64,000 nucleotides of DNA from Citromicrobium sp. UBA3494 (GCA_002377695.1 DFQH01000001.1:322093-386092), one strand, 5' to 3'; shown: positions 1 through 9,190, counted from the first letter of the stretch. A program made the numbers and translations. The notes: generated from the letters alone by a model not told the origin.

Positions 1-703
1 ACCCGATCAGCGCCGCCATGATGATTGTAGCGGCCCTGCCCACCAGATCGTCGACCGGATGAACGATATTGGTCACCGCATCCAGATCCTCGATGCTGTG
101 ATGGACGGCATGGAAATGCCACAGGAACGGAATTTCGTGGCTGGCGCGGTGCTTCCAGTAGTTGAAGAAGCCCTTGATGACGATGAAGAGCAGCGCCAGC
201 ACGATGTCGAACACGAAGCGCAGGCTTTCCGGCAGGGCGTCGGTTCGCAACGCCAGGAGCGGATCGAACAGGCCCATCGGCAGGACCATCTGGATATAGG
301 GATTGGCGAAGAAGTAGAAGCCCACCATGCCGACGTGGATCGCGACGATGAAGCCGATCCATCTCACGCTTTTCGGCCAGCCGACCAGCACGGTTTCCAG
401 CGCGAACCACGCCCCGATGATGATGAGCGCATTGCTCGCCAGCAACAGGCCCCATCCGGCAACGCTCAGCCCCCCGAGAGCGAAGCCCGCTACTCCACCT
501 TGTGCGAAATACCGCGAGGCGAGCCCGGACAGTTCGCCAAGCATTTCAGCGCGCCATTCACCGGTTAGCGCCGGGATAAGGGCCACCGCGATGGCGAAAG
601 CGGCCGCAAGCCATAGGATCGCGCGCGCGTCGCCCTCTTCTTCGGACGCCACGATGCCGCGAAATTCGCGGACAGCCGAACGGAATGGCCTCGCCCCCAA
701 CAT
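1..703 (-). CDS. Sterol desaturase / fatty acid hydroxylase family membrane protein (C-terminus cut by window edge)
   Basis: Reading the minus strand from the ATG at 703 gives 234 open codons that run off the left edge. The protein has at least three hydrophobic segments (about residues 28-45, 75-105 and 118-140). It then has a histidine cluster of the fatty acid hydroxylase superfamily: KHRASHE near residue 188 followed by WHFHAVHHS near 200. These histidines normally bind a di-iron centre that hydroxylates or desaturates lipids in the membrane. The last histidine motif and the true end lie outside the window. It lies downstream of uvrC on the same strand with a gap of about 73 bases. The substrate (sterol, carotenoid or fatty acid) cannot be told from this part. 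Confidence 0.85.
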   Translation of the reverse strand, partial: MLGARPFRSAVREFRGIVASEEEGDARAILWLAAAFAIAVALIPALTGEWRAEMLGELSGLASRYFAQGGVAGFALGGLSVAGWGLLLASNALIIIGAWFALETVLVGWPKSVRWIGFIVAIHVGMVGFYFFANPYIQMVLPMGLFDPLLALRTDALPESLRFVFDIVLALLFIVIKGFFNYWKHRASHEIPFLWHFHAVHHSIEDLDAVTNIVHPVDDLVGRAATIIMAALIG

Positions 704-776
704 GACCACGCATGATAGAGGATAATCACGCGATGGGTCCAGACATCACAGCGGGCGCCTTCACCCGGGCGCGCTC

Positions 777-2735
777 TCAGGAACCCGCGTGATAGAAATC
801 GAACACTTGCTGCGCCACTGCATCGCTGATGCCGGGCGCGCGTTTCAGATCGTCGAGCGCCGCCGCGCGCACCTTGCTGGCGGTGCCGAAATGCAGCAGC
901 AGCGCGCGCTTTCTCGCAGGGCCAATCCCCGGAATCTCGTCCAGGGGTGAGGCGCTGATCGCGCGGCTTCGTTTCGCCCGGTGCGCACCGATGACATAGC
1001 GGTGCACCTCGTCGCGCAGGTTCTGGAGATGGAACAGCAGCGGCGAATTGACCGGCAGCGTCTTCTCTCGCCCGTCGGGAAAGTGGAACACTTCACGGCC
1101 CTCGCGCCCGTGGTCTGGCCCCTTGGCGATCGCGATCAGCGGGACGTTATCGATCCCCATCTCGGCCAGCGTATCGCGCACGGTGCTCATCTGCCCCTTA
1201 CCGCCATCGAGCAACACGAGATCGGGCCACACGGTCTCGTGGCTGTTGCGCTTGCCCTCCTCGCCATCGGGGTTTTCCGCCAGATTGCGGAAACGACGCT
1301 GCATGACTTCGCGCATCATCCCGAAATCGTCGTTGGTCTGCGCGGTCTTGATGTTGAACTTGCGGTACTGGGCCTTCTCGAACCCCTCGGGCCCAGCGAC
1401 GACCATCGCGCCCACAGCCTTTGCGCCCTGAATATGCGAGTTATCGTAGATCTCGATCCGCTGCGGCGGCTCTTCCAGCTCCAGGAATTCAGCCAGATCG
1501 CGGTTGAGCTTTGCCTTGGTGCCAGTCTCCGCCAGCCGCCGATCGAGCGCATCGACCGCATTGCGTTGCGCCTGCTCCATCAGCCGCCGCCGGTCGCCAC
1601 GCTGGGGCACCGAAATCTCGACCTTGTGCTCCGCCGCCTCGCATAGTGCCTGCGCCAGCAGATCGCCCTCGGGCAGCGCGCGGTCGACCAGCACGGTGCG
1701 CGGTGGGGGCACTTCCTCGTAGAATTGCATGATGACGCGGGCGAGCACCTCGTCCTTGTCGACGTCCTGCGTATGCGTGGGGAAGAAGGCGCGGTGGCCC
1801 CAGTTCTGGCCACCCCGGATGAAAAACGCCTGCACCGCGATCTGGCCGCCCTTGGCAGCGAGCGCGAACACGTCCGCATCGCCCACGCCGGTGGCGTTGA
1901 CCGCCTGCGAGCCCTGGATGAAGGTCGCCGCGCGCAGCCGGTCGCGCAGGATCGCGGCGGTTTCGAAGTCGAGCTTCTCCGCCGCCTCGGCCATCTGCTT
2001 TTCGAGGTCCTGCTGCACCGAAGAGGATTTCCCGCCGAGGAAATCCTTCGCCTGGCGCACCAGATCCTCGTACCCCTCCTCGTCGATCCGGCCCACGCAC
2101 GGCGCCGAGCAGCGCTTGATCTGGTACAGCAGGCAAGGCCGGTCGCGATTGTTGAAAAAGCTGTCGGTACAAGACCTTAGCAGGAACAGCTTCTGTAGCG
2201 CATTAAGCGTCTTGTTGACCGAACCCGCACTCGCAAACGGCCCGTAGTAGTTGCCCTTGGCACGCCGCGCGCCGCGATGCTTGTGGATGCGTGGGAAGGC
2301 ATGGTCGGCGCGCAGCAGGATGAAGGGGAAGCTTTTATCGTCGCGCAGCAGCACGTTGTACGGCGGTCGGTAACGCTTGATGAACTGCGCTTCGAGCAGC
2401 AGCGCCCCAGCCTCCGAATTGGTGGTGACGATCTCCATGCTGCGTGTCTGGCTGACCATCCGCTGGAGACGGTTGGTGAGCGCGTTGATCTGCGTGTAGT
2501 TCGCCACCCGCGCCTTCAGGCTGCGCGCCTTGCCGACATACAGAACGTCGCCCCGCGCATCGAGCATGCGGTACACGCCGGGGCGCGGCGGCAGCGTACG
2601 CACCGTCTCGCGGATCGCGTTGACCCCGGCCTCGAGATCGGGCTGAGCGCTCGCAACCGTGTACGCGGCGCGTTCCTCGTTGAAACGCTCCTTGCCACGC
2701 GGATCGTGGGGACGGTTTGCCTTGCTGTCCGACAT
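777..2735 (-). CDS. uvrC: Excinuclease ABC subunit C
   Basis: UvrC makes the two incisions on either side of DNA damage in nucleotide excision repair, acting with UvrA and UvrB in the cytoplasm. The 652-residue protein has all expected parts in order: a GIY-YIG nuclease near residues 48-85 (GVYRMLD...LYVGKA), a cysteine cluster near 188-215 (CTDSFF...CLLYQIKRCSAPC), a UVR helix-pair that binds UvrB near 232-270, the RNase H-like endonuclease near 430-560 (EIYDNSHIQG, LLDGGKGQ), and a C-terminal double helix-hairpin-helix (IPGIGPARKRALL). The length is normal for the family. The ATG start is followed by a polar N-terminal tail of about 45 residues. Confidence 0.97.
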   Translation of the reverse strand: MSDSKANRPHDPRGKERFNEERAAYTVASAQPDLEAGVNAIRETVRTLPPRPGVYRMLDARGDVLYVGKARSLKARVANYTQINALTNRLQRMVSQTRSMEIVTTNSEAGALLLEAQFIKRYRPPYNVLLRDDKSFPFILLRADHAFPRIHKHRGARRAKGNYYGPFASAGSVNKTLNALQKLFLLRSCTDSFFNNRDRPCLLYQIKRCSAPCVGRIDEEGYEDLVRQAKDFLGGKSSSVQQDLEKQMAEAAEKLDFETAAILRDRLRAATFIQGSQAVNATGVGDADVFALAAKGGQIAVQAFFIRGGQNWGHRAFFPTHTQDVDKDEVLARVIMQFYEEVPPPRTVLVDRALPEGDLLAQALCEAAEHKVEISVPQRGDRRRLMEQAQRNAVDALDRRLAETGTKAKLNRDLAEFLELEEPPQRIEIYDNSHIQGAKAVGAMVVAGPEGFEKAQYRKFNIKTAQTNDDFGMMREVMQRRFRNLAENPDGEEGKRNSHETVWPDLVLLDGGKGQMSTVRDTLAEMGIDNVPLIAIAKGPDHGREGREVFHFPDGREKTLPVNSPLLFHLQNLRDEVHRYVIGAHRAKRSRAISASPLDEIPGIGPARKRALLLHFGTASKVRAAALDDLKRAPGISDAVAQQVFDFYHAGS

Positions 2736-2793
2736 CGCCCGCTAGATAGGCGGCGCGCCCACTGGTTGCCAGCCGGCGGGGCGGGTTATCCGC

Positions 2794-3861
2794 TCACGCA
2801 GTCTCGTCCGCCAGCTTCGCCCTCGCCCACGCTTCGAACTCGGTTCCGAGCGCCTCCAGCGTCGTCGGCAGGCCATTCTCCCCACCCGACTGCGCCAGCC
2901 AGCCGCCCAGATCGCCGCCATCGCGATAGGCCTCCGCGATTGTGTAGAGGATGCGCGGATCGCCGCTCGTCTCCATAAAGTAATCGATGAACAGGCGGGT
3001 CTGTCTATAGAACTCCGCAGGCTTGCCGCCGCTCGCTTCGAGAAAATCGTCGGCCTCGTCGCCCGACAGCATCACCGCCCCGGTCGAGCCGCGTTTCAGT
3101 GTCTTCAGCGCCTGCGCGGATTGCAGCAGGGGGTGGTCCATCGAAAGGTAGGTATCGAGGGGGAATGCCAGAACCGTGCCGTCTGCATCGTAGGCCTCAC
3201 GCGCGGCAGCATAGCGGCCGCGGGTCTGAGCGTCGTTTTCCAGGGCGACCGCCGCTGCTTCGTCGAGCCAGTCGGGTGCACTCGAACCGTAGCGCGCGCT
3301 GGAATCGGCAGAACCCGTCTCGCGCCCGTCGAAATACCTATTGAACAGCAGGTGCCCGATTTCATGGGCGATTGCGCCGTCTTCCATCTGAGGGTCCGCA
3401 TGGGCGGGAGCGGACTCTTCAGCCTTGGCCAGCGCCTGCTGAACCACCGCAGCGCGCTGAGCTTCCGGCAGGGAGGCCGTCTGCGCTTCCACCTGCGCAA
3501 CGATGCTGTCCCTGAGCATTGCGGCCTTCGTCTCGTTGTCGATCCAGGGAAGCGGCTTGTAGCCATCGGCGACGAGCGCCGCTGTCAGCTCCGCAGAGAC
3601 CTCAGGCTGCAGCACCAGCGCAACCTTCTGCTCGCTTGGGACGAAGTAATCCTCGAAAATTGCGAAAGCACGCGGGAACACCTCCGCGTATTCGGACGCA
3701 CGAGCCGCTGCGCCGATAACCGCGCCCCCGTCTACCGTTTCGCATCGCAGATCGCCGATCACCCCGGCTTCGCGCCATTCGCTGCACGACCCATCCTCCG
3801 CCTGAGCCGATCCGGCGATCGCCACGAACGCTGCTGCCGCGAAAATTGCTTGAAAACGCAT
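2794..3861 (-). CDS. Secreted gluzincin-like metallopeptidase of unknown substrate
   Basis: The start at 3861 was chosen because a GGGAGGA ribosome binding site precedes it and a clear signal peptide follows (MRFQAIFAAAAF...SAQA, cut near residue 21); a longer frame adds 12 residues but leaves the signal buried. The mature protein carries HEIGH at residues 166-170 and a downstream WLDEAA at 198-203. This spacing and the second glutamate match the peptidase-MA (gluzincin) pattern HExxH...WLxE, so a zinc site is likely. No named family was recognised and no substrate can be given. It lies between uvrC and the TonB receptor on the same strand. It could be an inactive zincin-fold protein. Confidence 0.7.
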   Translation of the reverse strand: MRFQAIFAAAAFVAIAGSAQAEDGSCSEWREAGVIGDLRCETVDGGAVIGAAARASEYAEVFPRAFAIFEDYFVPSEQKVALVLQPEVSAELTAALVADGYKPLPWIDNETKAAMLRDSIVAQVEAQTASLPEAQRAAVVQQALAKAEESAPAHADPQMEDGAIAHEIGHLLFNRYFDGRETGSADSSARYGSSAPDWLDEAAAVALENDAQTRGRYAAAREAYDADGTVLAFPLDTYLSMDHPLLQSAQALKTLKRGSTGAVMLSGDEADDFLEASGGKPAEFYRQTRLFIDYFMETSGDPRILYTIAEAYRDGGDLGGWLAQSGGENGLPTTLEALGTEFEAWARAKLADETA

Positions 3862-3940
3862 CTGCACATTCCTCCCGTCTACACTTGTAGTCCACACGGA
3901 AGGTTTATCGGCTGATCGGCTGAACCACCGATTTACGTGG

Positions 3941-6892
3941 TCAGAAAAGCTTGCGGAATTCGATCTCGAACGTGCGGCCCAACGGGTCGATCAGGGCAGG
4001 CTGGAAGCGGATGGGAACCACCCCGTTCCCGTCCGTCACCTCTTGCCGCGTGTCGAAGAGGTTATCGATCCGCAGGGACATGCGCGCTCCCTTGAAGAAG
4101 CCCGGTTGCTCACCCACCAGCCATTCCTGCTCTTCCAGATTGACGAACATGCGCAGATCGAAGGTCACCAGATCGCCGAAGATCAGATCGCTCGACCCGG
4201 TCGCCGAATTGCCGTCGATACGCGTCCCGCTCTGGTAATTGCCGCTCAGCCGCGCGCCGATACCCTTATAGAACAAGCCGCCCTCCAGCTCGACGCGGTG
4301 ACGCGAGATGCCGCCGGACTGGCCCGAGGCATCGCCGTCGAGGAAGTCCAGCACAGGCACACCCGCCGCGATGAGCGCGGTATTCTCGAATTCGATGGAA
4401 TGATAAAGGCCGAACTGCCAGCGGCCCTGCCCGTCGTCACCGCGACCGCCACCGCCTCGCCGGCCACCGCCACCTCCGCGGCGCCTGCCTTCGGATGCTT
4501 CGCCCTCGCCTTCTGATTCACCTGCCTGACAAACGGCCTCCCGCAGCCGGGCCAGACGCTCTTCGTTGATGGAGCCGTCCTCGTTGGTCAGGCGCTGGCG
4601 CAGGCGTTCCGGCAGGGCGGAGATATCGAGGGGCGTATCCCCGCCGGGCATGGTGCACAGCGTCTCGCGGATCGCTGCCACCTGCGCGGGGTCGAACCCG
4701 TCGGGCCCGCCCGGCCCCATGCCGGGGCCTTCGGTGTTGCAGAACCGCTCGCGCGCCTGCGCCAGCCGTTCCTCGTTCACCGATCCATCCTCGTTCGTCA
4801 GGCGATCGCGGATGAACGCAGGCAAGGCGGAAAGATCGGGCACGGTGCCCGGCTCCGTGGAGCAGAACTGCTCGCGCATCTGCTGGAACTGCTGCGGGTC
4901 CATACGCCCCGTTGCGGGCCCACCGCCAGAACCGGCGCCACCGCGGGCACCCGGCCCACCAGGGCCACGCGCAACTTCTTCGGGCGCCTTGCCGACGCGA
5001 CCGAACATGTTGATGCCATAGCGGAGGCGCCTGCTGTTACGCTCCGCATAGGTAATCGGCCTCTGGTCGAGCGCGACCAGCCTGCCCGTGCCGTCGCGCG
5101 TCACACGGCCGGGAAAGGCCGCTTCGATATCCGCGGTGAGCAACGGGAAGCTCTCGGTGGTATCGCGCGAGCTGTTGTCGAAATATTCGACCAGGATGTT
5201 CGACCGTTCGAACAGGTCCAGCTCATAATTCGCGCTCAGCTTGATGTCGTTCTGCGAGGATGCGGGCAGCAGCGGATTGCCGCCGCTGGTCACCGTGGCA
5301 AGCACGCTGTCGCCGGTTGCGAAATCGAACACCGGAACGTTGAAGGTTTCGACCACGGGATCGCCAAGCGCGCTCAAGCTGGGGGCCTCGTCGCGGTTGA
5401 TCCAGGTAACACCCAGAGTCAGCCTGTCGGTCAGATTCCAGGTCAGGCCCAGCGTCAGATCGGTGAGGGTTCCGAAATCGGAAAGATGGTCGATTCCCGC
5501 TGCCGCATTGAGCGTTATGTCCCCTACCGCGCCGAGAAAGCCTTCCCGGCTGCTGGTAAGCGGGACGGCAAGATTGACCCCGCCGTTGATACGGCCCCGC
5601 GTCAGCTGCGTCGCGCCGAGTGCGGTACGCGTATCCTCGCTTTCGATCCGGTTCCACTTGTACCCGCCATCCACGGTCAGGTTCACCTCGCCCGCGGGAA
5701 GAAGCAGCGGGCTGCCACGCAGGGTGGCCAGCGAATCGACGGTGTAGGTGGCGCTCGAAGCGCGATCGAAACCATTGGTTGCGATTGTCGGCAGCGGGCC
5801 ATCGATGGCAAGCGTTCCCGCCGCAGCCTGGGCGACAAGCGCCGAAAGGTCGCGCCGCCTGTCGATATCGGTTTCGCTCAGAGTGTGATTGGCATCGAGC
5901 GTCAGATCGAGTTCGAATTCCCCGATCGGCTGGCGATAGGCCCCGCCGCCGGAAAAGCTGGTGGTGCGCGACAGGCGCTCCAGCGGATTGGCATCGATCG
6001 CGCGCACCGCGCTGGCACCGCCAGGCCCTGGCTCGGTCAACGTGACGATGTCGAGGCCCGAAAGCGAGCGCGAATTGTTCTGCGATGCCGACAGGTTGAC
6101 CGATACCGACTTGGCCTTGCGGCCTTCGCCGATCCCCGTGTTGAACGAGCCTTCCAGTTCGTAGCTCTCCCCTCCTGCGCGAAGCGTGCGGAAGGCTGCG
6201 GGGTCGGGATCGGTCGGCACCGTCGGCTGGGTGCCGGGCGTCTGGACGATATCACGCTCGTCCTCGGTCAGCGGGCCCTGCGTGTTGAACTCGGCCGCAA
6301 TGTTGTACCGGCGCGGGCCGTCGATCACCAGCTGGGCAAGCTCGACCTCGCCATTGGGCGCGCCGCCCGCGAAGGAATTTCCATATTCCAGCTCCACCTC
6401 GCGGCTGCTGAAATTGTCCTTCAGGATGAAGTTGATAACCCGCTGATCCGCGCTGTAGCCGTATTCCAGCGCGACCTCTTCGGGAAACACCTCGACCTTT
6501 TCGATGGCTTCGGGCGGATAGCGACGCAGTTCGCGGAAGCTGGCGACGCGCTGTCCGTTGACCAGCACCACCGGCCTGCCCCCGCCGCGACCCCGGGCCG
6601 ATCCGGTTTGCGGAGCAAGCTGGGCAATCAGGTCGGTCAGCGAATCCGCGCCGTAGGAGGCAATATCGGCTTCGGTCAGTTCGACCACTGGTGGAACGTC
6701 GGTATCGACTGCGCCGCGCTGGCGCTGGGCCGTTACCACGATCACATTATCCGACACATCGTCGGCAGGCTGTTCGGACTGTGCGATATCGGGTGCATCT
6801 GCCGGCATTTCTTGGGCCAGTGCAGGGGCGCAACCGGCAGCAGCCAGCGCCATCACGGAAACCCGTGCGGTCAACTTCGAATAAAACTGCAT
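3941..6892 (-). CDS. TonB-dependent outer membrane receptor with repeat insert
   Basis: This 983-residue protein has a signal peptide (ending ...CAPALAQ near residue 27), a plug domain near 48-165 (NVIVVTAQ, then DSLTDLIAQLAP and VVLVNGQRV), and a long beta-barrel ending in FEIEFRKLF, with the terminal Phe usual for outer membrane barrels. Such receptors take up siderophores, sugars or peptides using TonB energy. The substrate is not evident and no transport partner lies next to it. Between about residues 642 and 823 the barrel is interrupted by a Gly/Arg-rich stretch holding two related cysteine-bracketed segments (listed separately), which is not a normal loop. It is transcribed away from infA across a 196-base gap. 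Confidence 0.92.
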   Translation of the reverse strand: MQFYSKLTARVSVMALAAAGCAPALAQEMPADAPDIAQSEQPADDVSDNVIVVTAQRQRGAVDTDVPPVVELTEADIASYGADSLTDLIAQLAPQTGSARGRGGGRPVVLVNGQRVASFRELRRYPPEAIEKVEVFPEEVALEYGYSADQRVINFILKDNFSSREVELEYGNSFAGGAPNGEVELAQLVIDGPRRYNIAAEFNTQGPLTEDERDIVQTPGTQPTVPTDPDPAAFRTLRAGGESYELEGSFNTGIGEGRKAKSVSVNLSASQNNSRSLSGLDIVTLTEPGPGGASAVRAIDANPLERLSRTTSFSGGGAYRQPIGEFELDLTLDANHTLSETDIDRRRDLSALVAQAAAGTLAIDGPLPTIATNGFDRASSATYTVDSLATLRGSPLLLPAGEVNLTVDGGYKWNRIESEDTRTALGATQLTRGRINGGVNLAVPLTSSREGFLGAVGDITLNAAAGIDHLSDFGTLTDLTLGLTWNLTDRLTLGVTWINRDEAPSLSALGDPVVETFNVPVFDFATGDSVLATVTSGGNPLLPASSQNDIKLSANYELDLFERSNILVEYFDNSSRDTTESFPLLTADIEAAFPGRVTRDGTGRLVALDQRPITYAERNSRRLRYGINMFGRVGKAPEEVARGPGGPGARGGAGSGGGPATGRMDPQQFQQMREQFCSTEPGTVPDLSALPAFIRDRLTNEDGSVNEERLAQARERFCNTEGPGMGPGGPDGFDPAQVAAIRETLCTMPGGDTPLDISALPERLRQRLTNEDGSINEERLARLREAVCQAGESEGEGEASEGRRRGGGGGRRGGGGRGDDGQGRWQFGLYHSIEFENTALIAAGVPVLDFLDGDASGQSGGISRHRVELEGGLFYKGIGARLSGNYQSGTRIDGNSATGSSDLIFGDLVTFDLRMFVNLEEQEWLVGEQPGFFKGARMSLRIDNLFDTRQEVTDGNGVVPIRFQPALIDPLGRTFEIEFRKLF
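4424..4969 (-). repeat. Two tandem cysteine-bracketed, EF-hand-like segments inside the TonB receptor
   Basis: Residues 642-823 of the receptor form a Gly/Arg-rich insert. Two copies of a segment of about 55 residues lie in it (about 664-718 and 733-788). Each begins with an acidic helix ending in Cys and finishes with ERLAxxRExxC. Cysteines are at 677, 718, 746 and 788, so the spacing inside each copy is 41 and 42. Both copies share RLTNEDGSxNEERLA, which looks like an EF-hand loop but lacks the usual first Asp and last Glu. The copies are separated and followed by glycine tracts, including a Gly/Arg run near 803-818. Calcium binding is only inferred. Confidence 0.8.
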
Positions 6893-7088
6893 GGGGACGT
6901 GTATTCCTCAACAAAGTCAGCTGGCCCCCGCGACCGGCCCTCGCAGCCAGCCGATCCGAAAGCAAACCCCGGCACGTAACGAATTGTCGCCGGAACCTTT
7001 CCCGTTGCTGACGCGCACTTCCCTTTTCGACCCATCATCGCTAAATCGCCGGAAAATTCGACGAACTGCATAAGGACAAGATCACTTC

Positions 7089-7349
7089 ATGGCGAAAGAA
7101 GAGCTCCTCGAAATGCGCGGTCGGGTTGTCGAGCTGCTGCCCAACGCGATGTTCCGGGTAGAGCTTGAGAACGGCCACGAGATTCTCGGCCACACGGCCG
7201 GCAAGATGCGCAAAAACCGTATCCGTGTACTCACCGGCGACGAAGTGCTGGTCGAACTCACGCCCTACGACCTGACCAAGGGCCGCATCACCTACCGCTT
7301 CATGCCGGGCCGTGGCGGCCCCGGCCCGCAATCCACGCCTCCGGCCTGA
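7089..7349 (+). CDS. infA: Translation initiation factor IF-1
   Basis: IF-1 binds the A site of the 30S subunit and helps choose the start codon. The protein starts [13 protein letters not shown] and shows the single OB/S1-like fold ([40 protein letters not shown]). The family is about 72 residues; this one has 86 because a Gly/Pro-rich tail of 14 residues ([14 protein letters not shown]) follows the usual end. It leads a plus-strand cluster with maf, an RNase E/G protein and yacG. An AAGGA sequence lies roughly 13 bases before the ATG. Confidence 0.97.
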   Translation: MAKEELLEMRGRVVELLPNAMFRVELENGHEILGHTAGKMRKNRIRVLTGDEVLVELTPYDLTKGRITYRFMPGRGGPGPQSTPPA

Positions 7350-7370
7350 TCGCGAAGGCGCACGCGCGCC

Positions 7371-7946
7371 ATGAATCGCACCCTCGTTCTGGCAAGCTCC
7401 AGCCCGCGCCGCCGCGATCTGCTCGCGCAGATCGGCGTGGTGCCTGACGCCATTCGCTCGCCCGATATCGACGAAAGCCCGCGCAAGGGCGAACTTGCCC
7501 GCCCCTATGCCGAACGCATGGCGAGCGAGAAGGCACTCGCCGTGCCACGGCAGGAAGGCGAGGTCGTGCTCGCGGGCGATACGACGGTCGCGGTAGGCCG
7601 CCGCATCCTGCCCCAGGCGGAGAACGAAGGCGATGTTGCCCGCTTCCTGCGGCTGCTTTCGGGCAGACGGCACCGTGTCCACTCGGCCATCTCGGTGATC
7701 GACGCGAACGAAAAGCAGCGGACCCGGTGCGTGACGTCGCAGGTGAAGTTCAAGCGCCTCTCCGAAGAGGAAATCGCCGCCTACGCGGACAGCGGCGAGG
7801 GAATCGGCAAGGCAGGCGGCTATGCGATACAGGGCCGTGCGGCCGGATTGATCGACTTCCTTGCCGGCAGCCATTCGGGCGTGGTCGGCCTGCCGCTGTT
7901 CGAAACGCGCGCTTTGCTGAAGGCTGCGGGAATCGCGCTTGGCTGA
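7371..7946 (+). CDS. maf: Maf family nucleotide pyrophosphatase
   Basis: Maf proteins hydrolyse non-canonical or pyrimidine nucleoside triphosphates (such as dTTP, UTP or modified forms) and can affect septum formation. The 191-residue sequence has the family signature LASSSPRRRDLLAQIG at residues 7-22, the basic/acidic pair in SPDIDESPRKGE, the catalytic LAGDTTV (Asp near 68), and SGEGIGKAGGYAIQG near 141-155. Length is normal. It begins 21 bases after infA and overlaps the next gene by eight bases, so the cluster is probably one operon. Confidence 0.93.
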   Translation: MNRTLVLASSSPRRRDLLAQIGVVPDAIRSPDIDESPRKGELARPYAERMASEKALAVPRQEGEVVLAGDTTVAVGRRILPQAENEGDVARFLRLLSGRRHRVHSAISVIDANEKQRTRCVTSQVKFKRLSEEEIAAYADSGEGIGKAGGYAIQGRAAGLIDFLAGSHSGVVGLPLFETRALLKAAGIALG

Positions 7947-8910
7947 GTGGCTTGTCGAGGACGGCATTGGTGAGGAACGCGCCTTTCGCCTGAGCAATGA
8001 CGGGATCGAGGAGCTGCGACTGCGCTGGCCGGCCCAGGGCCTGTTGGCAGGCATGGTCGGCGATGCTGCGCTGCTCGAACGGCCTGGCCCGGATGGCCGG
8101 GCGCGTGTGCAGTTTGCGTCGGGCGACCAAGCGTTTGCTCGCAGCATCCCGCGCCAGGCCAGCGTCGGCGCACAAGTGCGTGTGCAGGTGACGCGAGAGG
8201 CCATCGCCGAACGGGGACGACTCAAGCTCGCACAGGCGCGCCACACCGATGCCGCGATCTGCGATGCCCCGTCGCTGGCGGACCAACTGGCAGTAGAGGG
8301 CCACGATGTACGGACCGCAGCAACCCCCTCGCCATCGGCCGACTGGGATGCTCTGTGGGCCGATGCGGCGCAACGCGAGGTGATGCTGGCCGGTGGCAGC
8401 CTGCTGCTCGCCGAAACTCCCGCGCTGACCCTGATCGACGTGGATTGGTGGGGTGAAGATCCTTCCGCCGTGACCGGCGCGATTGTCCGCACGCTGCGCC
8501 GGTTCGACCTGGGCGGAAATATCGCGATCGATTTTCCGACCGTCTCGACCAGGGCGGAACGCAAGGCCATCGACGAGCAGTTGGGGATCTTCCTGCAGGA
8601 CTGGCCGCACGAACGTACCGCCATGAACGGATTCGGCCTGGTCCAGATCGTGCGCCGGCTCGAACGCCCGTCGCTCCTCCACCGAATCGCTCGCGACCGC
8701 AGGGGCGCGGTGGCGCGCCTGTTGCTGCGCCGAGCGGAAATGCTGGAGGGCGCGGGCCAGATAGCACTTTATGCGCAGCCGTCGGTGCTCGATTGCCTGC
8801 GGGCCGACTGGCTCGAAGAACTGCGGCGGCGTACCGGACGACAGGTCACCCTGCGGGCCGATCCCGGCCTTGCGTTCGACGCACCGCACGCCCAGATCGT
8901 GCCGCTATGA
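7939..8910 (+). CDS. Compact ribonuclease E/G family protein
   Basis: RNase E/G enzymes cut single-stranded RNA during rRNA processing and mRNA decay. The 323-residue protein starts at a TTG inside the end of maf. It keeps the catalytic pair of the family: IDVD near residue 170 and GGNIAIDF near 198, separated like Asp303 and Asp346 of E. coli RNase E, followed by a GFGLVQIVRR segment. The N-terminal part is a degenerate S1-like region. The protein ends soon after the catalytic domain: no CPxC zinc-link and no scaffold or small domain is present, so it is much shorter than RNase G (about 490). Whether it forms the usual tetramer is doubtful. It overlaps yacG by an ATGA. Confidence 0.85.
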   Translation: MAEWLVEDGIGEERAFRLSNDGIEELRLRWPAQGLLAGMVGDAALLERPGPDGRARVQFASGDQAFARSIPRQASVGAQVRVQVTREAIAERGRLKLAQARHTDAAICDAPSLADQLAVEGHDVRTAATPSPSADWDALWADAAQREVMLAGGSLLLAETPALTLIDVDWWGEDPSAVTGAIVRTLRRFDLGGNIAIDFPTVSTRAERKAIDEQLGIFLQDWPHERTAMNGFGLVQIVRRLERPSLLHRIARDRRGAVARLLLRRAEMLEGAGQIALYAQPSVLDCLRADWLEELRRRTGRQVTLRADPGLAFDAPHAQIVPL

Positions 8911-9089
8911 GCACGAAGCCCTGCCCGATCTGCAAAACGCCGAAACAATCCGAGGAATACGCCCCCTTCTGTTCCGCGCGGTGCCGCGACAAGGACCTGA
9001 ACCGCTGGTTCAACGATGGCTATTCGGTGCCCGGGCCGCCCGCAGATCCCGAAGATATCGCCCGCGATGTTGATCAGGGGCACGACTGA
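8907..9089 (+). CDS. yacG: DNA gyrase inhibitor YacG (zinc-binding)
   Basis: YacG is a small zinc protein that binds GyrB and blocks gyrase in E. coli. The 60-residue protein has the four zinc ligands C6-x2-C9 and C22-x3-C26 (CPIC, CSARC), followed by the conserved DLNRWFNDGY. The start is fixed by the ATGA overlap with the RNase E/G gene; a longer frame upstream only reads that gene in another phase. The pairing with the RNase E/G gene suggests translational coupling. Confidence 0.9.
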   Translation: MSTKPCPICKTPKQSEEYAPFCSARCRDKDLNRWFNDGYSVPGPPADPEDIARDVDQGHD

Positions 9090-9190
9090 GGTTCGATAGG
9101 GCTTGCCAAGCCCCACGCGCTTCGCCATAGGCCCGCACTCATTCGCTCGCCGGACCATTCGCCGCTTGGCTGGTCCGCCGTCGTGGCGAC

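Noticed and set aside
59..725. Plus-strand open frames at the left edge
   Set aside because: They lie antisense to the sterol desaturase frame on the minus strand, whose protein shows clear histidine motifs; the plus frames show no known motif.
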